A stretch of 38,063 bases of DNA from Ancylobacter lacus (GCF_018390635.1 NZ_JAHBGE010000077.1:1-38063); one strand, 5' to 3'. Counted from the first letter of the stretch, positions 10,501 through 17,538 are shown. Program-made: numbers and translations. Notes: generated from the sequence alone by a model not told the origin.

Positions 10501-10935
10501 CAGTTGGTGCCGCCGGAAGGCGGCTGGCACGACACCGGCGACATCGTCGCGCTCGATGGCGACGGTTTTGTCGCCATCCGCGGCCGGGCCAAGCGCTTCG
10601 CCAAGGTGGCGGGCGAGATGGTGTCGCTGGCCGCGGTCGATGCCATGGTCTCGACGCTGCGGCCCGATGCCCAGCACGTCACCGTCGCCGTGCCGGACGC
10701 GCGCAAGGGCGAGCGGTTGATCCTGATGACCACCGCCACCGACCTTACCCGCGCCAGCCTGCAGGCCCATGGCCGCGAGGTGGGTCTCACCGAGCTGATG
10801 TTCCCGGCGGAAATCATCACCCTTGACGAGATGCCGCTGCTGGGCACCGGCAAGGTGGATTTCACCACCGCCCGCCGGCTGGCCCTGGAGGCGATCGCGG
10901 CGCGTACCCCGCCCGCCGCGGGGGCGGGCGCGTGA
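7525..10935 (+). CDS. MFS transporter / 1-acyltransferase / acyl-[ACP] synthetase fusion (LplT-PlsC-Aas type)
   Basis: A 1136-residue three-part membrane protein for lysophospholipid recycling. Residues 1 to about 410 form a 12-segment MFS transporter like LplT, which flips lysophosphatidylethanolamine inward; it starts MFTRLMTARRFAPLFW and contains FNDNFVKNA. Residues about 430-620 are a PlsC-type acyltransferase with the HX4D motif NHVSFLD (His456, Asp461) and FPEGR at about 523. Residues about 640-1136 are an AMP-binding acyl-ACP synthetase with LFTSGSEGAPKGVV from 789 and a YGVTECSP block. The three activities would import, re-acylate and activate the acyl group. The ATG at 7525 follows GAGGAA; a GTG at 7492 lacks a binding site. 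The gene overlaps the tetR start. Confidence 0.9.
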   Translation: MFTRLMTARRFAPLFWCQFFSAFNDNFVKNALALLILYKLGESHAGALVTFAGALFILPFFLFSSLGGEMADRYDKAVIAKRLKFAEIWVVLLASAGFVLHSLPMLFVGLFLMGTLGALFGPLKYGILPDQLEREELVAGNALVETATFLAILAGTVAGSIAVAEGGHWTVAGVTFAFGVVSWIAARQIPRTGERAPGLRINPNIFQGTLTLLSELKANRATWVGSLIVSWFWLVGAVVLSLLPTMVKEDIGGSESIVTLFLVLFTVGVAAGSGLAAKLCDGRIVLALVPLAGILLGIFSIYIGVVMGAERPGPELIDWYDFITSELGVHAIIGLVGLAAAGGMFVVPTFAYVQAESDEDSRARVIAGNNVLNAAFMVVGAVIIALFQLAGFGAPTLLVAIGVASLVVAALVGRAFQGHVLRDLIRLVFRVLFRVEVKGAEHLRAAGPRSVIAINHVSFLDAPLVMALLDNDPIFAIDSTIAQRWWVKPFLRLVRAFPLDPTRPLATRDLIRLVKEGNPLVIFPEGRITVTGSIMKIYDGSAMIAEKAGAEVVPVRIEGLEQTPFSRLTPDQTRKRLFPKVRVTVLPPVRIEVAPELFGRKRRQAAGAALYDIMSDLVFQTSHTGQSIYEAVEEAAERLGRGRVVVEDPMGTALSYRKLLMGARLFGAKLAAETRPGENVGVLLPNAAGVAVVILGLHREGRVPAMLNFTAGPANLVAACRMAELRVVVCSRAFVEKARLEAEVAALEPHVRFLWTEDVRAGMTGLDKVAALLPSRAHASRPDDPAVVLFTSGSEGAPKGVVLSHRNVLTNVAQVAARIDFSPADIMFNVLPVFHSFGLTGGLILPLVSGLKTYLYPSPLHYRIIPELVYATNATAIVGTDTFLAGYSRMANPYDFRSLRFVVAGAEPVRAETRKVWMEKFGLRILEGYGVTECSPVVAVNTPMFNRAGTVGRLLPGIRYRLDPVPGIEEGGRLLVSGPNIMQGYLFVDRPGQLVPPEGGWHDTGDIVALDGDGFVAIRGRAKRFAKVAGEMVSLAAVDAMVSTLRPDAQHVTVAVPDARKGERLILMTTATDLTRASLQAHGREVGLTELMFPAEIITLDEMPLLGTGKVDFTTARRLALEAIAARTPPAAGAGA

Positions 10936-11567
10936 CGGCCGCATCACCCGTCCGGCCGGCCGACGCGGCGGCGGGCGGGGTCACGGCCCGGCGCGGGCGC
11001 GACGGTGCCGCCACCCGGGCGCGGATCGAGGAGGAGGCGTTGCGCCTCTTCGCGGAACGCGGCGTCGACGGCACCTCGGTGCGGGACATCGCCCAGGCGG
11101 CCGGCGTAGCGGAGGGTGCGCTCTACCGTCACTTCGCCTCCAAGGAGGCGCTGGCGCGCGAGCTGTTCCTTTCCCGCTATGCCGTGCTGGCGCGGCAGAT
11201 CGAGGACATCGCCGGCCGGGTGCCGGATTTCGAAGGACGCATTCGCGCGGTGGTGGAGCATGCCTGCCGCCTGTTCGACGAAGCGCCGGCGCTGTTCACC
11301 TTCCTGCTCATCGCCCAGCACGACCATCTCGCCCATGTGCCGGACCGCCAGGGCAATGCGGTGGCGGCGTTGGCGCAGATCATGGCCGACGCGCAGGTTG
11401 CCGGCGTGCGGCTGCCGCAGCCGGTCGACCTCGCCGCCGCCATGGCACTCGGGGCGGTGGTGCAGCCGGCGGTCTTCGCCGTCTATGGCCGGCTCGCCCG
11501 GCCGCTGGGCGGCCACGCCGGAGCGATCGCCGAGGGCGTGCTAAGCCTGCTCACCGGCACGCGGTGA
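10932..11567 (+). CDS. TetR/AcrR-family transcriptional regulator
   Basis: A 211-residue regulator. The N-terminal helix-turn-helix domain (about residues 27-75) is plainly TetR-like: TRARIEEEALRLFAERG, TSVRDIAQAAGVAEGALYRHF, and SKEALARELF. The remaining C-terminal domain is the divergent ligand-binding and dimerisation part, from which I cannot name a ligand. The GTG start overlaps the stop of the acyltransferase fusion as GTGA, so the two proteins are made from one transcript. Together with the operator at 7473-7492 this suggests autoregulated control of phospholipid repair, perhaps responding to a fatty acid, acyl-CoA or membrane-active compound. That ligand guess is inference. Confidence 0.88.
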   Translation: MTAASPVRPADAAAGGVTARRGRDGAATRARIEEEALRLFAERGVDGTSVRDIAQAAGVAEGALYRHFASKEALARELFLSRYAVLARQIEDIAGRVPDFEGRIRAVVEHACRLFDEAPALFTFLLIAQHDHLAHVPDRQGNAVAALAQIMADAQVAGVRLPQPVDLAAAMALGAVVQPAVFAVYGRLARPLGGHAGAIAEGVLSLLTGTR

Positions 11568-11603
11568 GGCCCGTGCGGCAGGTCGGCCTCCGGCGCTGCG
11601 GCG

Positions 11604-11918
11604 TCAGTTCGGCCAGCAGCGTTGCAGGCCGCGGCCGAGATGGTAGCCCGGCGGGCATTCCAGAACCGGCGGCGCGGGGTAGACCCGTGGGCCGGGCACG
11701 TAGCCGGGCGGGATTTCCTCGGCGGGGGCCCAGCCATTGGGCCAGCAGCGCTGGCCGCCCCGGCCGATGTGATAGCCGGGCGGGCAGGGCCACGCCACCG
11801 GCGTGGTGGCCGCCGGTGCCGCGAGCGGCGCGGGCGTGATGGCGGCCCACCCTGCGGCAGGTGCCAGGAAGGAGAGGGCCGAGGCGGCGGCCACGGCCAG
11901 CAACAGGCGTGTCTTCAT
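11604..11918 (-). CDS. Small secreted Cys/Pro/Trp-rich repeat protein
   Basis: A 104-residue protein with a clear signal peptide (MKTRLLLAVAAASALSFLAP, cleavage near residue 25). The mature chain is an Ala/Pro-rich linker followed by two nearly identical 17-residue blocks, residues 45-61 and 88-104, matching CPPGYHxGRGxQRCWPN. The second block ends exactly at the C-terminus. Each block has two cysteines that may form a small disulfide loop. The pattern resembles the CRPN-type repeat proteins of Rhizobiales, but I cannot assign it to that family with certainty. The ATG at 11918 has GGGGAGA 7 bases upstream. It follows ybaB on the same strand with about 80 bases between. Confidence 0.8.
   Translation of the reverse strand: MKTRLLLAVAAASALSFLAPAAGWAAITPAPLAAPAATTPVAWPCPPGYHIGRGGQRCWPNGWAPAEEIPPGYVPGPRVYPAPPVLECPPGYHLGRGLQRCWPN
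11607..11786 (-). repeat. Two-copy protein-coding repeat CPPGYHxGRGxQRCWPN
   Basis: Copies encode residues 45-61 (11736-11786) and 88-104 (11607-11657) of the small secreted protein. They agree at 15 of 17 residues, separated by a 26-residue Pro-rich linker. Confidence 0.85.
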
Positions 11919-12000
11919 CGGTGCGTCTCCCCGCTAGAAGGGGAAGTGCATCATGCCGAGGTCGCCGACGCCAGTACTTTTCTTGTGGTAAAAGAATAGC

Positions 12001-12321
12001 TTAGAACAATTTGAGGCCGGGCGGTATCGGCAGGCCGGCGGTGAGGGCCTGGGTTTTCTCCTGCACGAGGCGGTCGGCCTTGGCCCGGGCGTCGGCATGG
12101 GCGGCGACGATCAGGTCCTCCAGCATCTCCGCGTCATCGGGCGTCAGCAGGGTGGGGTCGATCGCGATCGCCTTCAGCGTGCCCTTGGCGGAGAGGGTGA
12201 CCTTCACCATGCCGCCGCCGGCGACGCCCTGCACATCGAGAGCCTCCAGCTCCTGCTGCAGCTCCTCCATGCGGGACTGCATCTCCTTCACCTTGGACAT
12301 CATGCCGAGGAGGTCTTTCAT
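12001..12321 (-). CDS. YbaB/EbfC nucleoid-associated protein
   Basis: A 106-residue DNA-binding protein of the YbaB/EbfC family, which forms homodimers with a tweezer shape and coats the nucleoid. The N-terminal helix is rich in Met, Lys, Glu and Gln (MMSKVKEMQSRMEELQQEL), followed by the conserved strand region GGGMVKVTLSAKG and the C-terminal helix. It starts 12 bases after dnaX with CGGGAG as binding site, the usual dnaX-ybaB operon. The expected third member, recR, does not follow; a small secreted-protein gene does. Confidence 0.93.
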   Translation of the reverse strand: MKDLLGMMSKVKEMQSRMEELQQELEALDVQGVAGGGMVKVTLSAKGTLKAIAIDPTLLTPDDAEMLEDLIVAAHADARAKADRLVQEKTQALTAGLPIPPGLKLF

Positions 12322-12333
12322 GGGCGGCTCCCG

Positions 12334-14187
12334 TCAGAATTCGAGGTCATCGTCCGGGCCGGGTCCCTCCGCCATGGAAGCGACCAGGCCCTCATATTCC
12401 TCCGGCGTCAACGCCGGAGGGGCGTCTTCCGGCTCGCGCGCACGGATGTCGACAATCGACGCACCGGGGAAGCGGGCAAGCACGGCGGCCACCAGCGGGT
12501 CGGCACGGACTCCGGTCTCGATCGCCGCCCGCTCGGCCTGCGCGGCCTCGCCCAGCGTCGGCTCGCCCGGCTCGCTCGACAGCGCCACCAGCCAGCGCCG
12601 GCCGGTCCACTCGGTGAGGCGGTTCTGCAGTTCCTGCACCAGCATCACCGAGCCGCCGGGCGCCAGCGCGATCTCGATGCGGCCTTCCTCGAAGGCCACG
12701 AGGCGGGCCTGGGTCTCGATGGCGAATTTCAGCTTGAGGTCGCGATGCGCCACCGCCAGCGCCACCACATCGGCGAGGCCGGCAAGGCGGGGACCGGCAA
12801 CGGCGGGCGCGGGCGGCTGAGGCGCCGGGCGCGGCGCCGGGTTCTGGCTTGCCATGGCGAGCCGTGGCGCGGCGCTCCCCATCGCGGCGCGCGCACCGCC
12901 GCCGCCGCTGCCGCCATTGCCGCCGGACGGACCGGGACCGCGATCGGCGGCGGCCTCGTCCCGCAGCCGGCGCAGCGCGTCGTCCGGGGTTGGCAGGTCG
13001 GCGGCATAGGCGAGGCGGACCAGCGCCATCTCGGCGGCCTGCATCGGCTTGGCCGCCTGCTGGACCTCGGTGAGCCCGCGCGTCAGCATCTGCCAGGCCC
13101 GGGCGAGCACCCGCATCGACAGCGCCTCGGCGAAGCCGGAGCCGCGCAGCCGTTCCGCCTCGATCAGCGAAGCGTCCTCTGCGGTCTGCGGCAGGATCTT
13201 GAGCCGGGTGACGAAATGGGTGAATTCGGCCAGCTCGGCCATGACCACGGCGGGGTCGGCGCCGGCGTCGTACTGTTCGCGCAGCAGGGTGAGGGCGGCG
13301 GCGATGTCACCGCGCATCAGCGCCTCGAACAGGTCGATCACCCGCGCCTTGTCGGCAAGGCCGAGCAGGGCGCGCACTTCCTCGCCGCGCACCTGACCGC
13401 CGGTGGCGGCGCCGGCATGGGCGATGGCCTGGTCGAGCAGGGACAGCGCATCGCGCACCGAGCCTTCCGCGGCGCGGGCGACGAGGCCGAGCGCCTCCGG
13501 CTCGACGCCAACTCCCTCGGCGGTGCAGATGCCGCGCAGATGCGCCGCGAGCACGCCCGCATCCACCCGGCGCAGATCGAAGCGTTGGCAGCGCGACAGC
13601 ACCGTGACCGGCACCTTGCGGATTTCGGTGGTGGCGAAGATGAACTTCACATGCTCCGGCGGCTCCTCGAGCGTCTTCAGCAGCCCGTTGAAGGCCGCCG
13701 TCGAGAGCATGTGCACTTCGTCGATGATGAAGACCTTGTAGCGCGCCAGCACCGGCTTGTAGCGCGCGGCCTCGATGATCTCGCGGATGTCGCCGATGCC
13801 GGTGTTGGAGGCCGCGTCCATCTCCTGGACGTCGACATGACGGCTTTCGATGATATCGCGGCAATGCCGGCCGAGGCCGGGCATGTCGAGCGTCGGCCCG
13901 CCGCCGCCGGCCGGGCCGTCCAGCGGCTCATAGTTCAGCGCGCGGGCAAGGATGCGGGCGGTGGTGGTCTTGCCGACCCCGCGGACGCCGGTCAGTACAT
14001 AGGCCTGGGCGATGCGCCCGGAGGCGAAGGCGTTCCGCAGGGTGCGGACCATAGCCTCCTGGCCGATCAGGTCGGCGAAGGTTTGCGGGCGGTATTTGCG
14101 GGCAAGGACGCGATAGGCGGCTGCCGGCGGTTCGACCCCCGGCAGGGCCAGGGCGGCGACGTCATCGGGTGCGGCGCCCTCGCTCAT
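12334..14187 (-). CDS. dnaX: DNA polymerase III subunit gamma/tau
   Basis: ATPase of the sliding-clamp loader that opens and loads the beta clamp during replication. The 617-residue protein opens with RVLARKYRPQTFADLIGQE. The Walker A motif GVRGVGKTT begins at residue 67, the Walker B DEVH is at 156-159, and the arginine-finger SRC motif is at 198-200. The zinc-binding cysteines found between Walker A and B in many DnaX proteins are mostly absent: only Cys109 remains, which I recall as usual in alphaproteobacteria. A Gly/Pro/Ala-rich linker (about 430-475) joins the clamp-loader core to the C-terminal polymerase-binding region. No A-rich slippery site for making a short gamma form was seen. 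It lies 26 bases behind the SRP RNA. Confidence 0.97.
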   Translation of the reverse strand: MSEGAAPDDVAALALPGVEPPAAAYRVLARKYRPQTFADLIGQEAMVRTLRNAFASGRIAQAYVLTGVRGVGKTTTARILARALNYEPLDGPAGGGGPTLDMPGLGRHCRDIIESRHVDVQEMDAASNTGIGDIREIIEAARYKPVLARYKVFIIDEVHMLSTAAFNGLLKTLEEPPEHVKFIFATTEIRKVPVTVLSRCQRFDLRRVDAGVLAAHLRGICTAEGVGVEPEALGLVARAAEGSVRDALSLLDQAIAHAGAATGGQVRGEEVRALLGLADKARVIDLFEALMRGDIAAALTLLREQYDAGADPAVVMAELAEFTHFVTRLKILPQTAEDASLIEAERLRGSGFAEALSMRVLARAWQMLTRGLTEVQQAAKPMQAAEMALVRLAYAADLPTPDDALRRLRDEAAADRGPGPSGGNGGSGGGGARAAMGSAAPRLAMASQNPAPRPAPQPPAPAVAGPRLAGLADVVALAVAHRDLKLKFAIETQARLVAFEEGRIEIALAPGGSVMLVQELQNRLTEWTGRRWLVALSSEPGEPTLGEAAQAERAAIETGVRADPLVAAVLARFPGASIVDIRAREPEDAPPALTPEEYEGLVASMAEGPGPDDDLEF

Positions 14188-14213
14188 CCGTCATCCGTTG
14201 CTGACCGAAGATA

Positions 14214-14316
14214 GGGTGGGAGGCTGGACAGAGACCCGAGACCGGGCTCGTTGGGGCTGCTTCCTTCCGGACCTGACCCGGTTGGCGAGTGGCTCGTCCA
14301 CCGCCAACCTCCCGCC
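14214..14316 (-). ncRNA. ffs: Signal recognition particle RNA, small bacterial type (4.5S)
   Basis: RNA scaffold of the signal recognition particle, which with Ffh targets nascent membrane proteins to FtsY. On the minus strand the invariant domain IV sequence GGTCAGGTCCGGAAGGAAGC is read at about 14253-14278, with its GGAA tetraloop. The ends pair as GGGAGG near the 5' end with CCTCCC near the 3' end, giving an RNA of about 100 nt. The exact ends are inferred from this pairing and the promoter at 14320-14348. Confidence 0.95.
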
Positions 14317-14319
14317 GCC

Positions 14320-14348
14320 TATATCGGGGAATTGGCGTGGGGATGCAA
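14320..14348 (-). promoter_or_regulatory. Promoter of the SRP RNA gene
   Basis: Read on the minus strand, TTGCAT (14348-14343), a 17-base spacer and GATATA (14325-14320) lie immediately before the predicted 5' end of ffs. This is a good fit to a sigma-70 promoter. It could also feed dnaX by read-through. Confidence 0.65.
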
Positions 14349-14547
14349 GAGGCAGCCGCACCCCATTCCGCTCCCCCGGCCGCGCATCCGCAACACGGTC
14401 ATCGCCGATGCCGAACAGTATTGATGCTGCGAAAGCGTGGTTTGCCGGCCGTGATGGTGGCATCGGCGGAATGAGGGAACTTTCCTGAAGATGAAGGCTT
14501 GTCCCGTCACCTCAAAAGGGTCGGCATTGTCTTTCAAGGAGGCAGGA

Positions 14548-14889
14548 ATGCGCAAGATGATGATGGCAGCCACCTGCGCTGCCGCGCTGGTGGCTGCGCC
14601 GTTGCTTGTGCCGGTGTCGATGGCGCAGGCGCAGGGTTTCGGCATCGAGGTCGGGCCGGATGGCGTGCGTCCCGTCCCCCCCGGCGGGCCGGGGTTCGAG
14701 GGCGAGCGCCGAGGCCGCATGCGCGGCTGCTCGGAGCGTCAGGCCCGTGCCGCCGCGCCGGAGGAGGGGCTCCGCAACGCGGAAGTGGTTCGGGTGACCC
14801 CGCGTTCCGTGGTGGTGGAAGGCGACACCCGGCGCGGGCCGGAGCGCATCCGCTTCGCCAACGAGCCCGGCTGCCCCACCATCGGCTGA
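14548..14889 (+). CDS. Small secreted protein, unknown function
   Basis: A 113-residue protein with a signal peptide (MRKMMMAATCAAALVAAPLL, cleavage after AQA near residue 30). A Gly/Pro/Arg-rich stretch follows, then a compact C-terminal domain with GCSERQARAA, LRNAEVVRVTPRSVVVEG and RIRFANEPGCP. The two cysteines bracket that domain and may pair. I recall similar short exported proteins in Rhizobiales but no function. The ATG at 14548 is set by AAGGAGG 5 bases upstream, so an in-frame ATG at 14491 is rejected. A strong hairpin follows the stop. Confidence 0.75.
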   Translation: MRKMMMAATCAAALVAAPLLVPVSMAQAQGFGIEVGPDGVRPVPPGGPGFEGERRGRMRGCSERQARAAAPEEGLRNAEVVRVTPRSVVVEGDTRRGPERIRFANEPGCPTIG

Positions 14890-14915
14890 CCGTCGCCTGA
14901 CAGCGCGACGAATCG

Positions 14916-14946
14916 GGAGGCCCGCCATGCTGCATGGCGGGCCTCC
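14916..14946 (+). terminator. Strong hairpin terminator behind the small secreted protein
   Basis: A perfect 14-bp stem, GGAGGCCCGCCATG (14916-14929) with CATGGCGGGCCTCC (14933-14946), and a 3-base loop. No U tract follows on the plus strand, so it may act as a 3' stabiliser or U-less terminator. Confidence 0.6.
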
Positions 14947-15103
14947 GCGTGTCGGGCGCACGTGTCCGGCCGCGCGTTGCCGGGGTTGCGCAAAATGCCG
15001 GTGCAGGGTGCCGGTGGCTCGACTAGTGTGGCGCGCCCGAGAGGCACCGTGCCGTGCGATCCGCCCGGCGGAACGGTGCCCGCCAGCCCTTGAGGATCCT
15101 TGC

Positions 15104-16048
15104 ATGGCCACCACCTCCCTCGGCCCCTGGCCGCATCTCGGCTATGCCGATTTCCGGCTGGACCGGGCCAGCGAACGCCGCGGCGAGGCGGCTGCCTTCC
15201 TTGCCGATCCCGCCATGCGGACCTGCCTCATTGCCGGGGAGCGGGTCCTGCTGTCACACCGCGCCAGCGGCCTTGATGCGCTGTTCGACCGCGACGAGGC
15301 GCGGGCTCTGGGCGGGGATTTCGAGGCGGCCTGCCTGCTCGGCCTTGATGCGGCGGGGCCGCGCTTCGCCCTGCCGGTGCCGGCGGCGCGGGCGGAGGAA
15401 CTGGCGGGCCGCGACGACCTGCACATCACCGATCTGCGCACCCTCATGGTGGAGGGGTTGATCGCGTCCGACGTGGTCAGCCAGCTCGCCTGCGGCAAGG
15501 CGATGCTGAGCTGGCACGCCCGCCGCACCTTCTGCTCGAACTGCGCGACGCCGCTCGTGGTGGCCGATGGTGGCTGGCGACGGGAGTGCCCGAACTGTGG
15601 GGCCCAGCATTTCCCGCGCACCGATCCGGTGGTGATCATGCTGGTGGTGAGCGGGGAGGAGTGCCTGCTCGGCCGCTCCCCCCGCTTCGCGCCGACCATG
15701 TGGTCCTGCCTCGCCGGTTTCGTCGAGCCCGGTGAAACCTTCGAGACCGCGGTGCGGCGGGAAACGCGGGAGGAGGCCGGCATCGTGGTCGGCCCGGTGC
15801 GCTATCTCGCCTCGCAGCCCTGGCCGTTCCCAATGTCGGTGATGATCGGCATGCGCGGCGAGGCGACGAGCCGGGACATCACCATCGACGCCAACGAGCT
15901 GGAGGGCGCCCGCTGGTTCCACCGCGAGGAGGTGCTGGCGATGCTCGGGCACCGTCATCCCGAAGGACTCACGGTGCCGCCCTCGGGGGCGATCGCCCAT
16001 CATCTCATCCGCGCCTTCGCGGAAGGCCGCGACCCCCCCGGGCTCTGA
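15104..16048 (+). CDS. nudC: NAD(+) diphosphatase / NAD-cap RNA decapping Nudix hydrolase NudC
   Basis: Hydrolyses NAD(H) to NMN(H) and AMP and, in the family's better-known role, removes NAD caps from RNA 5' ends. The 314-residue protein has an N-terminal domain, a four-cysteine zinc ribbon (Cys144, Cys147, Cys162, Cys165), a complete Nudix box at about 205-227 (GFVEPGET followed by RETREEAGI), and the NudC-specific motif SQPWPFPMS at 237-245. The ATG at 15104 follows GAGGAT; a longer frame from 14927 would run through the terminator hairpin and is rejected. It converges on the dCTP deaminase gene with only 6 bases between stops. Confidence 0.93.
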   Translation: MATTSLGPWPHLGYADFRLDRASERRGEAAAFLADPAMRTCLIAGERVLLSHRASGLDALFDRDEARALGGDFEAACLLGLDAAGPRFALPVPAARAEELAGRDDLHITDLRTLMVEGLIASDVVSQLACGKAMLSWHARRTFCSNCATPLVVADGGWRRECPNCGAQHFPRTDPVVIMLVVSGEECLLGRSPRFAPTMWSCLAGFVEPGETFETAVRRETREEAGIVVGPVRYLASQPWPFPMSVMIGMRGEATSRDITIDANELEGARWFHREEVLAMLGHRHPEGLTVPPSGAIAHHLIRAFAEGRDPPGL

Positions 16049-16054
16049 GGGGCC

Positions 16055-17167
16055 TCAGCGCCAGGGCAGGAAGTGCTTGGAGAGCTTCAGCCCCTGCGCC
16101 TGGTAGTTGGAGCCCAGCCCCTCGCCATAGAGCACGCGGGGGCGCTCCATCATCCGCTCATAGACCAGCCGGCCGACGATCTGGCCGTCTTCCAGGATGA
16201 AGGGCACCTCGCGCGAGCGCACCTCCAGCACGGCGCGGGCGCCCAGCCCGCCGGCGGCGGCATGGCCGAAGCCAGGGTCGAAGAAACCGGCATAATGCAC
16301 CCGGAATTCGCCCACCAGCGGATCGAACGGCACCATTTCCGCCGCGTAGGCCGGGGGTACGTGCACCGCCTCCTTCGAGGCAAGAATGTAGAAGGCGTCG
16401 GGATCGAGGATCAGCTCGCGGCGTCCCCGGGTCGCCAGCGGCTCCCAGTAATCCTCGACATCATAGGCGCCGCGGCGGTCGACATCGATAACGCCGGTGT
16501 GGCGCTTGGCGCGGAACCCGAGCAGCCCGCCGAAGCCTTCCCCCGAGAGGTCGACGCTGACCGCGATGCCGCCGCCCGCCACGTCCGCCGTCGCCACCTC
16601 CACGAGCCTCTCGCGCCGGTTCAGCGCCGCGATGGCCGCCTCGTCAAGCCGGGCATCGCCGCGGCGGAAGCGGATCTGCGAGAGCCGCGAGCCCTGCCGG
16701 ACGAGGATCGGGAAGGTGCGCGGGCTGATTTCGAGATAGAGCGGCCCGGCATAGCCGGCGGGGATGATGTCGAAGGCCCTTGCGCGGTCGGTGATGACGC
16801 GGGTGAAGACGTCGAGCCGGCCGGTGGAGCTCTTCGGATTGGTGGAGGCGGAAAGGTCCGGCGGCAGCGCCAGAGCCTCCTGCAGTTCCACGAGATAGAC
16901 GCAGCCCGTCTCCAGCACCTCGCCGCCGGTCAGGTCGAGCCGGTGCAGGGCGAGCCGTTCCAACCGGTCGGCGATGGTGGCGCCGGGGCCAGGCAGGAAG
17001 CTGGCGCGGATCCGCCATGCCGTCGGCCCCAGCCGCAGGTCGAGGCTGGCCGGCTGCACCTGGTCATGATCGAGCGGCGCTGCAGGCGCGATGGCGCCCC
17101 CGGCCACCAGCGCCTCGACGGCGTGGGCCGGCAGGATGCCGTCCTTCGCTTCCGGCAGACCCGACAT
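16055..17167 (-). CDS. dcd: 2'-deoxycytidine 5'-triphosphate deaminase, double-length form
   Basis: Converts dCTP to dUTP for thymidylate synthesis. At 370 residues it is about twice the length of E. coli Dcd. Its N-terminal half has the family hallmark NPKSSTGRLDVF and VITDRARAFDIIPAGYAGPLYLEISP. The C-terminal half repeats the same fold in divergent form (for example YILASKEAVHVPPAYAAEM). This long form is common in alphaproteobacteria. The ATG at 17167 has AGGAG 8 bases upstream; the frame stays open further upstream to 17476 but with no family similarity. It is divergent from metZ, whose promoter and riboswitch lie beyond 17410. The gene symbol follows usage for the family. Confidence 0.9.
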   Translation of the reverse strand: MSGLPEAKDGILPAHAVEALVAGGAIAPAAPLDHDQVQPASLDLRLGPTAWRIRASFLPGPGATIADRLERLALHRLDLTGGEVLETGCVYLVELQEALALPPDLSASTNPKSSTGRLDVFTRVITDRARAFDIIPAGYAGPLYLEISPRTFPILVRQGSRLSQIRFRRGDARLDEAAIAALNRRERLVEVATADVAGGGIAVSVDLSGEGFGGLLGFRAKRHTGVIDVDRRGAYDVEDYWEPLATRGRRELILDPDAFYILASKEAVHVPPAYAAEMVPFDPLVGEFRVHYAGFFDPGFGHAAAGGLGARAVLEVRSREVPFILEDGQIVGRLVYERMMERPRVLYGEGLGSNYQAQGLKLSKHFLPWR

Positions 17168-17409
17168 GGCCACCGCTCCTACCCGTGTCGCCCGTTTCGA
17201 TGTGCTGCTGTAGCGGACACGCCCGCACCCGCCAAGGGGCGGCAGCGCGAGGGACGGCCGCAACCGGCGGCGCGGCGGGCCATTTCGGGCGTGTCGTGCG
17301 GAAGGTGGAGCCCGGCGGGTCGCAACATCCGCTCGGCCGAGCCGGCAAACGCGGCAGGGTTCTGCCACGCCGGGACGACGGCGCAGGTGTCCAATCTTCC
17401 CATGTCGCC

Positions 17410-17429
17410 CCGTTCGTTTTACCGAACGG
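17410..17429. repeat. Inverted repeat just upstream of the metZ promoter
   Basis: CCGTTCG (17410-17416), 6 bases (TTTTAC), then CGAACGG (17423-17429). It ends 5 bases before the -35 element of metZ, a typical place for an activator or repressor site. No known regulator is assigned. Confidence 0.5.
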
Positions 17430-17434
17430 CGGGC

Positions 17435-17463
17435 TTGACGGGCGCCGGGGCAGGGGAGTAATC
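17435..17463 (+). promoter_or_regulatory. Promoter of metZ
   Basis: TTGACG (17435-17440), a 17-base spacer and GTAATC (17458-17463). Transcription would begin near 17470, a few bases ahead of the SAM-II aptamer. The -35 is excellent and the -10 only fair. Confidence 0.55.
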
Positions 17464-17475
17464 CGCAGCCCGTCA

Positions 17476-17538
17476 CGTGGTCCTATTTGAGCCGACCGGC
17501 TTGCCGCCACGCTAAACAAAGTCGCTAAAAGGTCGGGG
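17476..17538 (+). promoter_or_regulatory. SAM-II riboswitch (metA/metZ type)
   Basis: An RNA switch that binds S-adenosylmethionine and lowers expression of methionine genes in alphaproteobacteria. Stem P1 is CGTGG (17476-17480) with CCACG (17507-17511). The loop carries the conserved ATTTGA. The 3' part has TAAACAAAGTCGCTAAAAGG (17513-17532), including the invariant GCTAAA. The pseudoknot is CCGACC (17492-17497) with GGTCGG (17531-17536). The position, after a promoter and before metZ, is as known for this class. Unusually, the metZ Shine-Dalgarno is about 50 bases further downstream rather than inside the pseudoknot. Confidence 0.93.

Noticed and set aside
7336..10947. A 1203-codon open frame on the minus strand
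   Set aside because: It is antisense to the lplT-plsC-aas fusion. Its translation is His/Arg/Asp/Gln-rich without domains, a usual artefact in GC-rich DNA.
12097..14214. A 705-codon open frame on the plus strand
   Set aside because: Antisense to dnaX, which has complete motifs; the product shows no recognisable domain.
14479..14505. GGAAC before the small secreted gene at 14548 as an EcfG promoter
   Set aside because: No GTT -10 element at 16 or 17 bases.
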